From Seminavis robusta (Eukaryota; Bacillariophyta; Bacillariophyceae; Naviculales; Naviculaceae): 64,000 nt of DNA. A model generated the notes under the pieces. That model did no database searches and had not been told where the DNA came from. It saw nothing but the letters and a program-made list of their open reading frames with translations. The position numbers were made by a program, and so were the translations under genes. The DNA is taken from positions 1 through 64,000 of the forward strand of contig CAICTM010000164.1 of assembly GCA_903772945.1 (NCBI GenBank). The letters run 5' to 3'. Below are positions 10,427-22,348 of this stretch, in pieces. Position 1 is the stretch's first letter; every line of letters begins with the position of its first letter.

Positions 10427-12064
10427 CAACCAACGAATGAATGAATGAATGAATGAAGCCTTGAGTGATTGCTGGCAATTACGCTCTGTGCTACTCACTG
10501 TTGCTTCAACAAATCCAGCACATGCAAACTATACTACAGTGGCTCCTTGCATGGGTATTTCTGCAAGAGGTATCTATCTAAATCGAATCGAGAACCTCTG
10601 GTGACAAGATGCATACAGGCAGGAAAGTACCCCCGACGGTTGCTGCCTTTCAGCGAGATGCTTACCTAGCCAGCCAGCCAGCTAGCCAGTCAGACAGACA
10701 GACAACTACCTACTCATATTCTCTGAGCTACTAGGGAGCAACAATCAACACATTAATTTGGTTACAAAACTGGTGCGTGTATACAAGCAACAAGCAATGT
10801 ATTCGTCCTCCTCCGCTTCCTTGCTTGTTGCGTGGCTGCTTCTTATCTCTAGAGTACTTACGTACGTGTTCATCGCTGTCAGTCGCAATAGGGAGGCCAT
10901 TTGGTTCTTGTTGTTGTACCGTACGAACAGTGCAGGACAGTATTTGAATAGTATGGAGGGATTGTCCGTTCCCAGCCATGCCTCGATTTGATCTTGCCAC
11001 AACGCTACCGTAATATCGTCGCGGCATCTTCTTTTTCTATTTCGCGCCTGCCATTGCCTACCGTACATGTACGTACTTGGCCACAGAAGCGATATATCGT
11101 CATGTGCTCGAGGCATTCATATTATTAGATCGCTCAGGCCAGCCATCGAATGCGCAGCTACAATCACCGACAACTCTTGACGCAGCCGTGGAACCTTCCT
11201 TTGAACCGCCAACATTGTGCCATGCCCTGGTGCTGGCTGCCCATCGTGACTTTCTATCCTACCCTCGCTAACTAGCTACATACATGTACAAAGACCCCCT
11301 TCCAACGATCCAATTCATTGCAAGATTCTGTCTGTTCCAACGCACATATCCATCATCAGGACCAATATGTTGATAATCTATTGAGATTGAGTGCGTGTGA
11401 CCGTCCGTGCGGACGCAGTACTGGTAGCTAGTAGTTGGCGCATGCACCAATAATGTCTCCCATCCAACAATACTGTAAGCCCATTGTCCCCGCATTTCTA
11501 TAGCTTTCGTGAAGGAGGACGGTTGCATGATTCGATTCGTTATCATGTGCAGATCCGTGCACGCACCAGCAGCTTTCAAGCAAGAAGGAACACTTTCGTA
11601 CTACTATGATACAGTAATTCAGAGCATGCGGAAGAATCGAAAGCCCGAACACAGGCAATGGAAAACAATATCTCATTGAGCAATTTTAATTAAAAGGTCA
11701 GTGACAAGCACAACATTTCTTATTACCTGCTTCCGGAACTCTCGTTCGGCTTGGCGGCAAGGTGGAGGACGCAATTTTCAGCTGTTGGGTGGAATACCGG
11801 TACTGGTTGACATCATCATCATCATCATCATTGGCTTTTACAGCTAGCTAAAAAAGCAGATCGGTAGTATGCGTAAACGTACAGAGTTACCAAATACGCC
11901 CAAGCCTCCAATTCCTATCGTTTTAGCCAGGGTTGGAACCCAATCGATTGGTCTGCATGTAAATTGCAATCTATTGGATTGCAATCCAATTGCTGGCTCC
12001 AGGAACAATCTTGTTTGTTGGCTTGGTGATTGTGCTGACTCAGGATAGTATAGTGGACGTGGTC

Positions 12065-12088
12065 GTCGACGTCGACGTCGACGTCGAC
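12065..12088. repeat. GTCGAC hexamer array (4 units)
   Basis: Four exact head-to-tail copies of the palindromic hexamer GTCGAC. Confidence 0.9.
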
Positions 12089-14182
12089 ATTCTAGTATGA
12101 TTACAGCTGTCTTGTTGTGCCATGGTTGAGCTGCCACCAAAAATTTGCAAAATATCTGGGGTCGGAAAAAGTGAGACTGTCACTCGACTCGACTCACACG
12201 TGGAATTGTGACCACCATGACTTGGAGGCTTAGAGAATCATGCTCTGTTGAGACGTGGAGCTGAAGGGCAAGTCATTGGAGATGCTCATTGTTAGGTCAT
12301 ATTTCAGGAGCACTTCTCTTGAACAGAGAGTTGCAGACTCATTTAAAGCACCAATATTGAGGCTTAGTACACAAATGTGGACTGTTAGTGCACTGACACG
12401 TGCAGCCCACATTCAGTCTCATGCTTTATTGAATAGCTGATATCTGGGAGGCCGGACACCGGCACCAGTATGTTGTACTCTACCGGTAGACAGAGGTGTA
12501 AGGTAGGTGGCGATCTGCGACGAGCTACTAGACCACTCACACCCAAATCAAATCGAATCAGCCCGTGCAATCATGTACAGTGTAGAAGAATTCCTTTCAA
12601 CGAGAACTATGATGAGATTCCGCAAGAAGAACTACAATTCCGTCGCCCAAACGATGATGACCATGAATCCGTAGCCATGTTTGCGTTTTGATGGAAATGT
12701 ACAGCAGCATGGCATGTACATACGTGTGACGATTCGCTGCGCATGCTGTGAAGGGAGTGTGGTCGATCAAAAAGCGCCCACGGGACAGGAACGGTATTCA
12801 ATGAAGCTTCGTGGGGGCAGTGAAGCGAGGAAACAACAGGATGGAAGAGGCCAACATGCGTGCCAAGAAAGGGGCAAGACAAGGCAAAAGGCATGAGTGA
12901 GATCTAATCTGTGTTGGTCGAACATGGACTTGAACTGTGAGGTAGGAACAAGAAGGTTAGGCTCGGACAAATGAAGCAAGCAAGGCAATGGTGCACGGAT
13001 GTCCAAAGTCCAACAAGGTTGAGAATTGAGTACGAATGATACCGTGGGAATGGTGCTGCCTGTGGAAGTGGCGGCCAACTATGAATGATCCGTGCAGATC
13101 CTACAGCCTATGCAAAACTACGAATAGTACAGTATATTACGAAAGTAGGAGACGACGCCACAAAGAGCCAACTCGCAGCGAAACCATGCAGATGACCAAC
13201 CGACAGGGACAAGGCAGCCAACCGCCAACCAACCAACCGACACTAACACCGACCAACCGACCGCCGACCGACCACCTAATGACATGCTTGGAGCTGAGAG
13301 TTGAGCGACGTTGGAAGTAACCTGACCGAAATCCAAAGGAGGAGCGAGGACCGTGTTGCGAGACCCAAGACGAACGAATCATGAAGACTTGGACGATGAA
13401 TCGGTGCTCTCGACTTGTTGCCTAAGTACAGAAGGCAGAATGGAAAACAAATGGTGAGACTTGAGCTGAAAGCAAAATGAAGAGCAAAGCACCAATTGCC
13501 GCATGCATGCATGCCACTTTGGTTCAGCGAAGTGGGGAACAACAGTCTTCTGAGAGTGTCTGCCACCCCCCACTTCCAACGACGTTTATGTTGACTCTCT
13601 CGAGCAAAGAACTACTAATGCCATGCATGCATGCAAAACTCGTGGACCGTACCTGTTGTGATTTGAGTTGCCGACAACCCAACATGCCAGCACGAGGACG
13701 AACCATCCCAAAGAGGAACCACCGCAAGACACCAGCCATTGTCGGCGAAGAGTGATCGTCATGCATGTCTTGGAGAGGAAGAAGAAGACTTGAACGCGAC
13801 ACCAGCTGGGACACAATCAGATCCAAGGGTCACGGAGCTCTAGCCGACAACCGACCAACCGACCGATCGACCAACCAACCAACAGTAGCATGGACATGTG
13901 ACGTGGGAGTCTTGACGCGTCGTCGTGATTGACTTGACTTGACTTGACTTGACGAACGGGATAATGTGAACGGGATAATGAAGGCTTGGGTTGCATGATG
14001 ACTTGTATCGGAGCGGACTTGACGATGAATGGACGTTTGCCACTCGAACACGAACGGTCGAAGCATCATTGTCAAGACCTACGTTGGGAACTAAAGGAGA
14101 TTGAGGCGGCAACGGTCGATGACCGTGAAAAAGCAATGGCACAAAAGACAGGAACAAGTGGACTTACCTTGCATGAGGACGA

Positions 14183-14462
14183 CCCACCCCACAATGGAAC
14201 CACCGCAAGATGACTCTGGATCCGTTCAACCACACAGCGGTCCGCCGAGGGTTCATCAAAGAAGAACATCTCGAGGTACGTGAACGTGGGACTCTCAATA
14301 CCGTCATTGTCATCGTCATGCGCCCACCCCAACAGGAACCACCGCAAGATGACTCTGGATCCGTTCAACCACACAGCGGTCCGCGCGAGGGTCCACCCGT
14401 AGATGCACATCTCGAAGCACGTGAACGTGGGACTCTCAATACCGTCATTGTCATCGTCATGC
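14183..14462. repeat. 140-bp tandem repeat, two copies plus a diverged outlier
   Basis: Copies at 14183-14322 and 14323-14462 are near-identical (shared blocks GGAACCACCGCAAGATGAC and GACTCTCAATACCGTCATTG, exactly 140 bases apart). A diverged partial copy lies at about 13689-13730. Confidence 0.85.
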
Positions 14463-15139
14463 ATATACGCCATTGTCTTCCAAGGGAATAAATTGTTTGT
14501 GGGACTTTTGCAGCTGTGCGAGAAACAAAGAGCTTGCTCGATGAAGGCGAACTGTTTCGCTTCGGCGATTGCTTTTCGAAACAGGATCAAACTCAAAAAT
14601 CAAACTAACAAAATCAAACTTGAATGAATAGATTACGCCGAGTTATTACTACTAGTAGAGTGGTGAAGAGATGATGGATGCCATGACGTGGTTTCTTTGA
14701 TTCGATTCTTTTTGTTTTTGACATCAAAATGTGGACGAAGTTTCATCAGTCATTTCAAAGTCATAATCAAAATAATCTTTTAAATCCCATGCAGAAACGG
14801 GAATTGAAGCAGGACCGACCAAAAGTAGTTGCATCTGTATGACCTCTAACCTTAGTGCTCCAAATCCCAACGGTCCGTGAAGGGGTGGATCGCGTTTGGA
14901 TCTTCTCGCAAACGGTCTTGGAGGCATCTGATTGGTCAACGCGGCTTCAATTTTTCTAAACACCAAACTTCCTTGTGGCGCCAGCGTCCGAGACCGAGAC
15001 AGCAGCAGCTTCGCCCCCAAAGATCCAACGCCACGATCCATCCTCTTCCTTCCGACAAAGCAGCACCACAACAGCAAGCACTGTACTGTACTGTACTGTA
15101 CTGGTAATAGTAGAAGAAGACATACACACGACAATCAAG

Positions 15140-16234
15140 ATGACGACAATGTTAGAAGAAGGAGCCGCCATGGACGCCCAATGTCCTTCATGGGCACCGA
15201 GTCTGGGTTATATGGGAGTCGCGGCCGCAGTGTGTCTGAGTAATTGGGGAAGTGCGGTGAGTCACGGCCGAAAAGTCAACAAACAATGCGTTAGCACAGA
15301 TGGAAGGCGACAATGGCAACCCGACGGCAGCAGCGGAAAGGATCATACGTAGGAGGAGAGAATGGTCGAGGCATTGTGGTTGTCGGTGACGGTGGCTGTT
15401 GATTGGATGGAAGACCACTCCCCCTTTTTTCTTTCCGTTGATGCCCCGACTTTGGTCGCTTACTCACCCCCTTTTTGCGTGCTTCCCCCCTTTTCTAGAT
15501 TGGAACTTGGAAGTCAGGAGTCAGCATTGTACACACTGGAATCCGCCATCCTGGCTCTGTCATGAAGAATGTTATCCCTATTGTCATGGCTGGAGGTAAG
15601 CTAGAGTGTATTCTGGTTAGCTAGCTCGCTTGCTAGCTAGCTCGCTTGCTAGCAAGGAAAATCAGATCTAGCTAGCCGTTGGGGTTCCGGATCCACCCAG
15701 CTTGGCTAGCTAGCCAAGACCTGCTTGCTATGACAATGTCTAACCTGTGTTTCCTCCCCCACACTTTTACCTTTTCATGTTCTACTAGTCATTGGTATCT
15801 ACGGTCTCATTGTTGGAGTCATCCTGGCACAGTCCATCAGCAAACCATCGAATGAACGAGAGAATGCCTACAGTACCTTTTCCGGTTTGGCTCATTTGGC
15901 GGCCGGTCTGTGCACAGGAATTTCGGGACTTGCCGCAGGTATTTGCATTGGTGTGGTAGGAGACTATGGGATTCGAGCAGTTGGATACAGAGCATCCCAA
16001 ATCACACTCTTTCCCACACAAAGTGAAAAGGAAGGATACGCCACCGTCCCGGATGCCGATGGTGATGGAGAGGGTATGGGTGGCGGTGGTGGTGAAATCA
16101 GCGGATCCGAAGATCAAAACAAACTATTCGTGGGAATGCTCATTATGCTCATTTTCTCGGAAGCTCTGGCTCTGTATGGAATGATTGTGGCTCTCATTGT
16201 CAGTCAGCATTCCTACTCGTGCGCTGTCAATTAA
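15140..16234 (+). CDS. V-type H+-ATPase proteolipid subunit c
   Basis: Three exons (15140-15256, 15499-15595, 15789-16234) with GT-AG introns and matching phases give 219 aa. This is the rotor-ring proteolipid of the vacuolar proton pump: four transmembrane helices, GTWKSGV and VIPIVMAGVIGIYG in the first hairpin, HLAAGLCTGISGLAAG in helix 3, and the proton-carrying Glu (about residue 196) in IFSEALALYG of helix 4. The family usually has only about 8 residues (ANAQQPK-like) between helices 3 and 4. Here there are about 45 extra residues (about 137-182), acidic, with a poly-Gly run and GDGEG. That loop faces the cytosolic V1/subunit d side in known structures. The insertion lies inside exon 3 in frame with no splice-like ends I could see, so it appears to be translated. 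Confidence 0.9.
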
Positions 16235-16293
16235 CTAGCGATCGAGGTTTTTTGTCAGACATTGGTGGAACGAATTGCATTGAATCGAGTTGA

Positions 16294-16326
<33 letters not shown>

Positions 16327-17264
16327 GCCATCTATTCGTTCCTTGTCATGGTCCAGCGAGCTTTCGGAATGGATCGTTGTGTGAACGAATCCACTCTTTG
16401 TTTGTGCTCTTCCTCGACATGGCGTCCTTGCCCCCGTATCTTTTTGACTGGAAATAGCAGACCGATCATTCGATTCGGCGCAATAGAACGAACTGCGAAC
16501 TCAAGAAACCAACCAACCAAGACTCTTTTCGTTTGTAGCTCTCAACCAACCACCGCTTCAAAAGGTCACGTCAATATTTAAATCGTCGCTACTGTGCTAA
16601 GTATGCTTACATATATGGCTTTCCATGTAGGAACGCTGTGCAAAGCCCGGCTGCAAGTTACTGTCACGTGAACGGGGGCGGACGATGATGCTTTCGACGC
16701 GGCTCCCGTAGTCAATGTCAGCAACTATATATACTGTTGGGCCAGCCATAGCCCTGCGGACTGCACACCCTGATTTGGCTACAGCCATTCCTCGTCAAGT
16801 AGCGTCCTTTTGGCAAACAAGTGCGGGCCCCCTGCGAACATCGAACTTACTACCGTACTGCCGGACGAAAAGCTTTTCTTGATTGGAGGCTTCCCTCTCT
16901 CGCTGCCTAGATTTTTCCTGAGCCAACCGAGCCGACGGCAGCCACCTCCCTGGTATTAATAGTTGAGGGCAATCCACTACGGTACCGGTGTACTGTACTA
17001 GCATACTAGTAGTACTGCGAAGTACATGCTGTACAACATTTAAGGGAACTGAAAGGCTTAACGTGTTTCTTTGTCCACGCTGCGCGTTCAATTATAAGCA
17101 GCACAAAAGAGTTAAGATTCTCGTCCACGGTGTGCATGGGACTTACTGTACGGTACGGATTGGCATTTATTGTTGGCCAACAACAAAAACAACAACAACA
17201 CAAACCTCAAACCTGTCCATCGGTCAGAATGGTGCCCATCTCACTTGAATATCTACCTTAATGA
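16235..17264. other. Spacer, no gene seen
   Basis: No gene supported. Contains an (AATC)n run at about 16297-16325 and several GGTACCGG/TACTAG microrepeats. Confidence 0.5.
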
Positions 17265-18584
17265 AAATGTGGAGAATCGAATCTCACTAATGGTGGTGTT
17301 TTGGAAGCATGGACAAACCAGTTGGACAAAATCCACGACGAGAAAACCCCTGTGGAAGGAGTTTTTGTTTCTTACTTGGAAGTCCCTACTCTTGCCGACT
17401 ATCCTCGCTTCAAGAAAGCGCTTCTGAAGTTCTTCGACACTCTCTTGTCGAAGGAGCCCGGCATCAGGTGTTTCACTTCATCCTGGCCAATGCCAAAAAG
17501 CTGGAAATGACGGTCGATTTCCCATTGTACTGTCTCAATGAGGATGAAGCGAAGCAGTCATTGCTACAGCTAACCAATCCATCCAAATGCAATCTCAAGA
17601 GCATTCGATCAAGTAGTTCCTTGGAGCACCGTCTTGTCCACTTGGCTTCTGCCAGCTTGCCCAAATAAATGTTCAAGAAATCAAACTAACACCACTTGAC
17701 TTTCGATGTGTGCGTCTCCAGTTTATTGACCTGCGAAAACTAGTCGAAATCTCCTTGCAGGCCAAGAAAATCAAAAAGCTCACAATTGGTGGCCACTTTT
17801 TCAGTCAGGTTGCCACAACGCCTGCTGATGCCTTATTCCACCCCTCCATCTTGAAATGTTTAACTGCACTCCTTCTTTCTGCGAGGAGCTTGGCAAATAT
17901 TTGAAGCAGCCAACAAAACGTGACCATCTGGAAGCAGTCCCTTGGTCAAGAGTGGTAGCGGCGAACCTCGTTGGCAAAAATATCAATAACGGCTAATGGA
18001 TTCCCCAAGGATACTAATCAACAGGCTGTCCGTGACATGTTCACCAATATTGCCGATGGCCTAAAGGTCAACCAGACCGTGAAACAATTCACCATGAGAC
18101 TTACTGCAGCTTGTGTACCGGTACCTCTTACTACAGCTCGTGTAACTCATGCAAACGACGTAAAGGATGTGATGAAAATCTTTGCGGATGCCATGAAGCA
18201 CAACTATTGCCTCACCAAGTGCAAATTGAACATTGGCATTTGGGTCCCTCGTCCTACCGGGCTGGGCTCAGATTATGTCGTTCTGCCTCTGGAATCATGG
18301 GATGCAACCCGCATGATTGAAATGTACACCAAGCTCAACCAAGATGGGCTCCGCTCCAAGCTAGAGCGTGAAGAATGCAACAATCCCCATCTTTGGACCC
18401 ACGCTCTGGGCACCTTTGCCGATGACCTGGATTGTATATTCACGTACGTTGGTGCAGATCAATCCTATGTGTCTCTCTCAAATGGAGTCTTTGTGGAGGT
18501 AAGACTCACCCCAAAAGGTCTTGTTTGTTTCCCTGTTTCGTTTCGTCTCTGACCATCTGCGCGTTCATGCAGTATCTGGAGTGA
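17265..18584 (+). pseudogene. Unrecognised gene, 5' part in broken frames
   Basis: No family recognised. A coding-looking stretch from about 17265 (NGGVLEAWTNQLDKIHDEK) shifts frame near 17465 and continues as HQVFHFILANAKKLEMTVDF to a stop near 17668. Another block follows (17710-17904, IDLRKLVEISLQAKKIKKL). The 3' block (ATG 18037 in a frame open from 17971) encodes about 155 aa and ends through a credible 74-bp intron (GT 18499, AG 18571-18572) into a tiny last exon ending YLE at 18584. The short Leu-rich phrases resemble the irregular LRR-like proteins common in diatoms, but this is a weak impression. Either a decayed gene or a gene whose 5' exons I cannot join. Confidence 0.4.
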
Positions 18585-18806
18585 GCGTTTCCGCTTGGAA
18601 CAGCAGGCACTCGCACTTGCTCTTTTGGCGGTTCTTGTGGGGATGGCAATGGTCTGGATGGCGGAGGCTCTTGATCTTCTTTCTGTTCCGCCTTTTCTAG
18701 AGTTGTGTGGCTGGTGCCATTCGATTGATTCGATTCATGTTTTGGGCGACGGGACAAGATCCAAAACTATATGTGTCTTTTTGCATTTTATTTCTATTTA
18801 AATTCT

Positions 18807-20482
18807 CTACGGATTCTCGTTTGCTACCACTTGTTGGAATTGTTGATCGGGATCTGGTTTGGATCCACACAGTTTCCTGGTGCCCATGGCCAAGCATATT
18901 CCTAACAACGCCGCACCGAGAAAACATCCAATAATGATGAGTACTTTTTCCCATGTTTCTCGTAATTCTTGTGGTTCATCGTAGACTTGCGCGGTTGTAT
19001 TAAAGGCTTGCAGTGGTGCCACTCCTTCGGCCAGTACGCCAAAGAGTCCCCACGAATTGGGTGTCAAATGCGGATTGAATTGCGCGATTCGAATGTATCC
19101 CTCTTCACCCCATCCAGTGCCCCAACTATTCTTGACTTTCCAATAGGGTGGATCGTGATCGTCATTGTATCCGACCAACAGCACGGCATGATCCAAACAT
19201 CCCTCCAGCATGCTGGGCAAACAGGCACATTCACCATCGTCCGTCACGACACCACTTTTGTAATTGGACCATGTGGGACAATTGGATCGAACGGCAATGG
19301 CAACAGGTTGTCGGGCAATGCCCTGTTTCATTTTTTGCATTCGTGTCTCGTAGGAATCATCTCCAACCGAACCGTAAAATGTCACGGCTCGTCCCAATTG
19401 ACTAGTGACGGCAATGTTGTGATTATCGGCAGCACATTCTTCCGTCGCTTCTCCCTTTTTTCCATCCGTAAAGGGATAGTCATTGAGGGTAATCGTGCCA
19501 CCGTATGGATTGTTGTTGGCGTAAAAGAGTGCCGATGCGGGGAATCCTCCATTACACCCCAGATTGGATTTGTCACACGAAATCAATTGTTGAAAGGAAA
19601 TGGATTGCAAATAGGTGAAATTGGACCAAATGGCGGCGGCCCCTTCAATGGCCCCGGCGACACTAATGCTCCAGCAACAGCCGCAGCGGCCTGCAGTATC
19701 GATAATACACACACAAAAGAACAATACGTCAGACTGATGATCCCTATCTTATCAGGATATCCGGTCCAATTCATTCGTTTTGAGTTGATTGACGTACCTT
19801 GATCTTTAACGGACGTGACGGCTCCTCGTTGGACCCAATCGATTTGTCGTGGCAATTCCAATTCTTCATCGGCAGCTTCCAATTCCATGGCAATCAAGAA
19901 CGATAAAATGGTAGCACCATCACTGGGTGGAATATACCCTCCCAATCGTTGCGCTTCGGCTCTTGTATCGGCACTGTATTCATTGAGTGCGAGTGTATAG
20001 GACGGTTTGGGAACTTGTAGATTGTGTTGCGTCACGTATTTGGCCACACCCAACAAAATGTGCAATCGGTCTTCACTCGATACGTCTGGGTCTGTCCAGA
20101 GAGGTTGAAAAAAGCGTTCAAACAATGCCAACTTGAGTTCTTTTATTGGCGCACAAAATGTCCCATTGCTTAGTCCCGCATTGGTCAAGTTCAAGGTCGC
20201 TACCACGGTCGTCAAATTGTCGTCTTGCGTCAAACTCAAAACTTCTTCGGGCAATTCCACGTAGTCTTGCAGACACGACGAACAGGAATCTTGATAACAC
20301 GCTCGAAACAATTCGGACGCACATTCCGTCGTCTTGACAGAATCGCATTCATAGGATGACACATTCGTAGTAAAGTCGGGTAAATCGATGCTAATAATAG
20401 AGCTATCTTGGGTAGATGCCAATGGGGGACATTGCAGCAGTTGCAACAGATACAGCAGCAATGGCAGAGACCATCCGAACAT
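18807..20482 (-). CDS. Membrane-anchored papain-family (C1A) cysteine protease
   Basis: Two exons on the minus strand (20482-19798 and 19690-18807; intron of 107 bases, GT-AG, phase 1) give 522 aa. The ATG chosen starts a clear signal peptide (FGWSLPLLLYLLQLLQC). A pro-region of about 190 residues rich in Cys and N-glycosylation sequons is followed by the mature C1A domain: oxyanion Gln228 in VKDQ, catalytic Cys234 in GRCGCCWS, His396 in LDHAVLLVGY and Asn416 in VKNSWGTGWGEEGY. All active-site residues are present. After the domain a hydrophobic helix (about 478-498, VLIIIGCFLGAALLGICLA) and a short Lys/Gln tail make it a type I membrane protein, unlike soluble cathepsins. It probably acts in a lysosome-like/vacuolar lumen or at the cell surface. 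A (TC)n tract lies just upstream of the start. Confidence 0.92.
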
Positions 20483-21239
20483 CTTGACTATCTCTCTCTC
20501 TCTCTCTCTTTCTTTGTGCACGGTTGTCAAGGTCAATGGATAGAAGTGCGCAGTGGATCTAGCTAATAGTTGCGGTGAAGAAAATAATGAGGGTCCAACA
20601 GAACTGACCGTTGCATTCGCAAGTGAAGGCAAAGCCGCTGGATCTTTTGGTGGACTGGAAGAGGTACGTTAGGGTCATCTTACGGTACCGAACTGGGATC
20701 AATGACTGGTGGGATTGACTCACACAAGGTTAGCGTTTTTATAGATATCGTCCCAAAGAAAACCGATCCCTCTTTGCCACTTCTCTACTTCTACTGCATG
20801 GTAGCATACCTGTGTCGACCGTGTGCCATCAAGGGTCTTTCCCTTTTAAAATAAAGGCACTAGCTAGGGGATACCTGGCACTTTGGTGTTGTTTGGTCGG
20901 CCTTTCCAGAAAGAGTGCAAGGGAGTGGGATATACAGTATCGGGACTTTTCGATCGAAGTGTACTGCAGGGGAAAAGATCAATACTGGAAGCACAAGAGT
21001 TTCTACAGCAACTTGACCAGCTGGACAAGATGTTTGAGCTTATTCATAGAGAGCAACTATGTCATAGCTAGTCTAGTTATCACTACGGCCAATGTACTGG
21101 CAAGGCTGTTTCATGGCTCCATGGTTGGATCCCTAACTAGCTAGACAACTGGGAAATCGTGTCTGGCACACGCATCCCCAAAGTACAAATTGGTTTGGAG
21201 CACGAAGGCCTTCCAGGGGCTCGTCACCACAGAGAACTT
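20483..21239. other. Spacer, nothing assignable
   Basis: Holds the (TC)n leader of the protease gene. A short open stretch at about 20910-21071 (GVGYTVSGLFDRSVLQGKR) looks coding but has no start or partner exon that I can assign. Confidence 0.35.
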
Positions 21240-22242
21240 TTTTGGAGCGATGATTTACTTACTTGATCGATCCTGTCAATAGCTGATTGCGATGGATTCA
21301 CTGACACATTGCCAAATTGTCCTCCACAGAAAATAGGTTCAGAACGACATTCGCCTTGTCTGGCGGGGCCCAGCCCTGTGTGCACTGGTATTCGTGTTTT
21401 GCACCTGAATAGCATTCCAACATATGAAACGCCAGAGAAGAGCCATTCAGAATTGGCAATTTCTCTCTCTGTCCCTTTCCTCCAGAAATAACTTCTTCGC
21501 TTCTGCTGTTGCGACCGTGCCTGTCGCACCTTGACCGCTTCCTTACTCAAGAAACGCGCTGCCAACACTCGGGTGCCAAACAGCCAGGACCAGCTCATCC
21601 GGCAATTCTTTTGTCCTGCACTGTCGTTCGCGACAATAGCTCTCCCAGCTTGTTTGTGCCGTCACCCCGGGAAGCCGGCATCGTCCGCACACAGCACAAA
21701 ATTCTTTGGCATAACCCATTCTTGACATGGAGCGAGCCAGACAGATTTTGTCAGCATTGGTCACCTGATCAAGGATTCTGTTTCTGGCTTCTTCTGAAGG
21801 GCAAAATAGCCATTTGGCCCCCAAAACCTCTTGCCTAACTTCAGTTTGCTCGGATTGTAGTCTGAACAATTGCAGTTCCCGGTCTCTGCGTTTGCAGGTG
21901 GTGTGCATGATTTGCTCCAGCATTCAAACTTGGCGCTCAGACTAGCTTCGTCAATCTCCTTTAGCTCTCGTGTTTTTTTGGGGGGGGGGGGTTCTTGCAG
22001 GGATGCGTGCATTCTGTTCTGAGACTCGTTCCAAGGCACGCTCACGCAGATGCTTGTCGGCATGTGCCATGGCTTGTTGCTTATGAATGTGAGCTCGCAA
22101 ATCGACAAGACCAGTTTCAGGGTCTACCGACACTTCCGGAGGCACCACTGTCCTGGAACAGCGGTCCGAGATGTTGTCCCAAAAGAAATGATCGGAAGGT
22201 GTGCAGCCACATCGTGCTCCCGGAGCACCACAGCTGTAACAG
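21240..22242 (-). pseudogene. Unrecognised minus-strand gene remnant
   Basis: No family recognised. After a good acceptor (CTATTCTGTTACAG, exon from 22233) the minus strand reads a plausible exon containing VPPEVSVDPETGLVDLRAH and a charged helix (HADKHLRERALERVSEQNAR). Then comes a 12-base C run (on this strand, at about 21979-21990) where the frame shifts. Further coding-looking blocks follow in different frames: EIDEASLSAKFECWSKS, EARNRILDQVTNADKIC with a CAVCGRC pair, and CRSEPIFCGGQFGNVSVN, the last ending at a GTAAGT donor near 21270. A LINE fragment (22349-22893) sits just upstream and may have cut off the 5' end. It could be a live gene with assembly errors at the homopolymer. Confidence 0.3.
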
Positions 22243-22348
22243 AATAGAAACTGATTGATAGAAACAAAACTGCAAAGAGTGAGAACTCCAACTGAGGAAA
22301 CACTGACCATTTGAATAGCACCTATGTACCCACAGAGACACTCCATCA

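Larger units (their letters stand above)
10427..15139. other. Gene-poor spacer with simple and tandem repeats
   Basis: No gene is supported in 4.7 kb. Visible contents: (TGAA)n just after the Lys-rich gene, an (ATC)n run near 11811-11833, a GTCGAC hexamer array (12065-12088), AACCGACC-rich blocks (about 13222-13274 and 13841-13883), a (TTGAC)n run near 13928-13955, and a 140-bp tandem repeat at 14183-14462. Frames here are short and lack a consistent coding look. Confidence 0.5.

Noticed and set aside
12065-12088. Multiple regulatory operator from GTCGAC copies
   Set aside because: Simple hexamer microsatellite far from any supported gene.
14183-14462. CRISPR-like array
   Set aside because: Only two 140-base units without spacers, in a eukaryotic genome.
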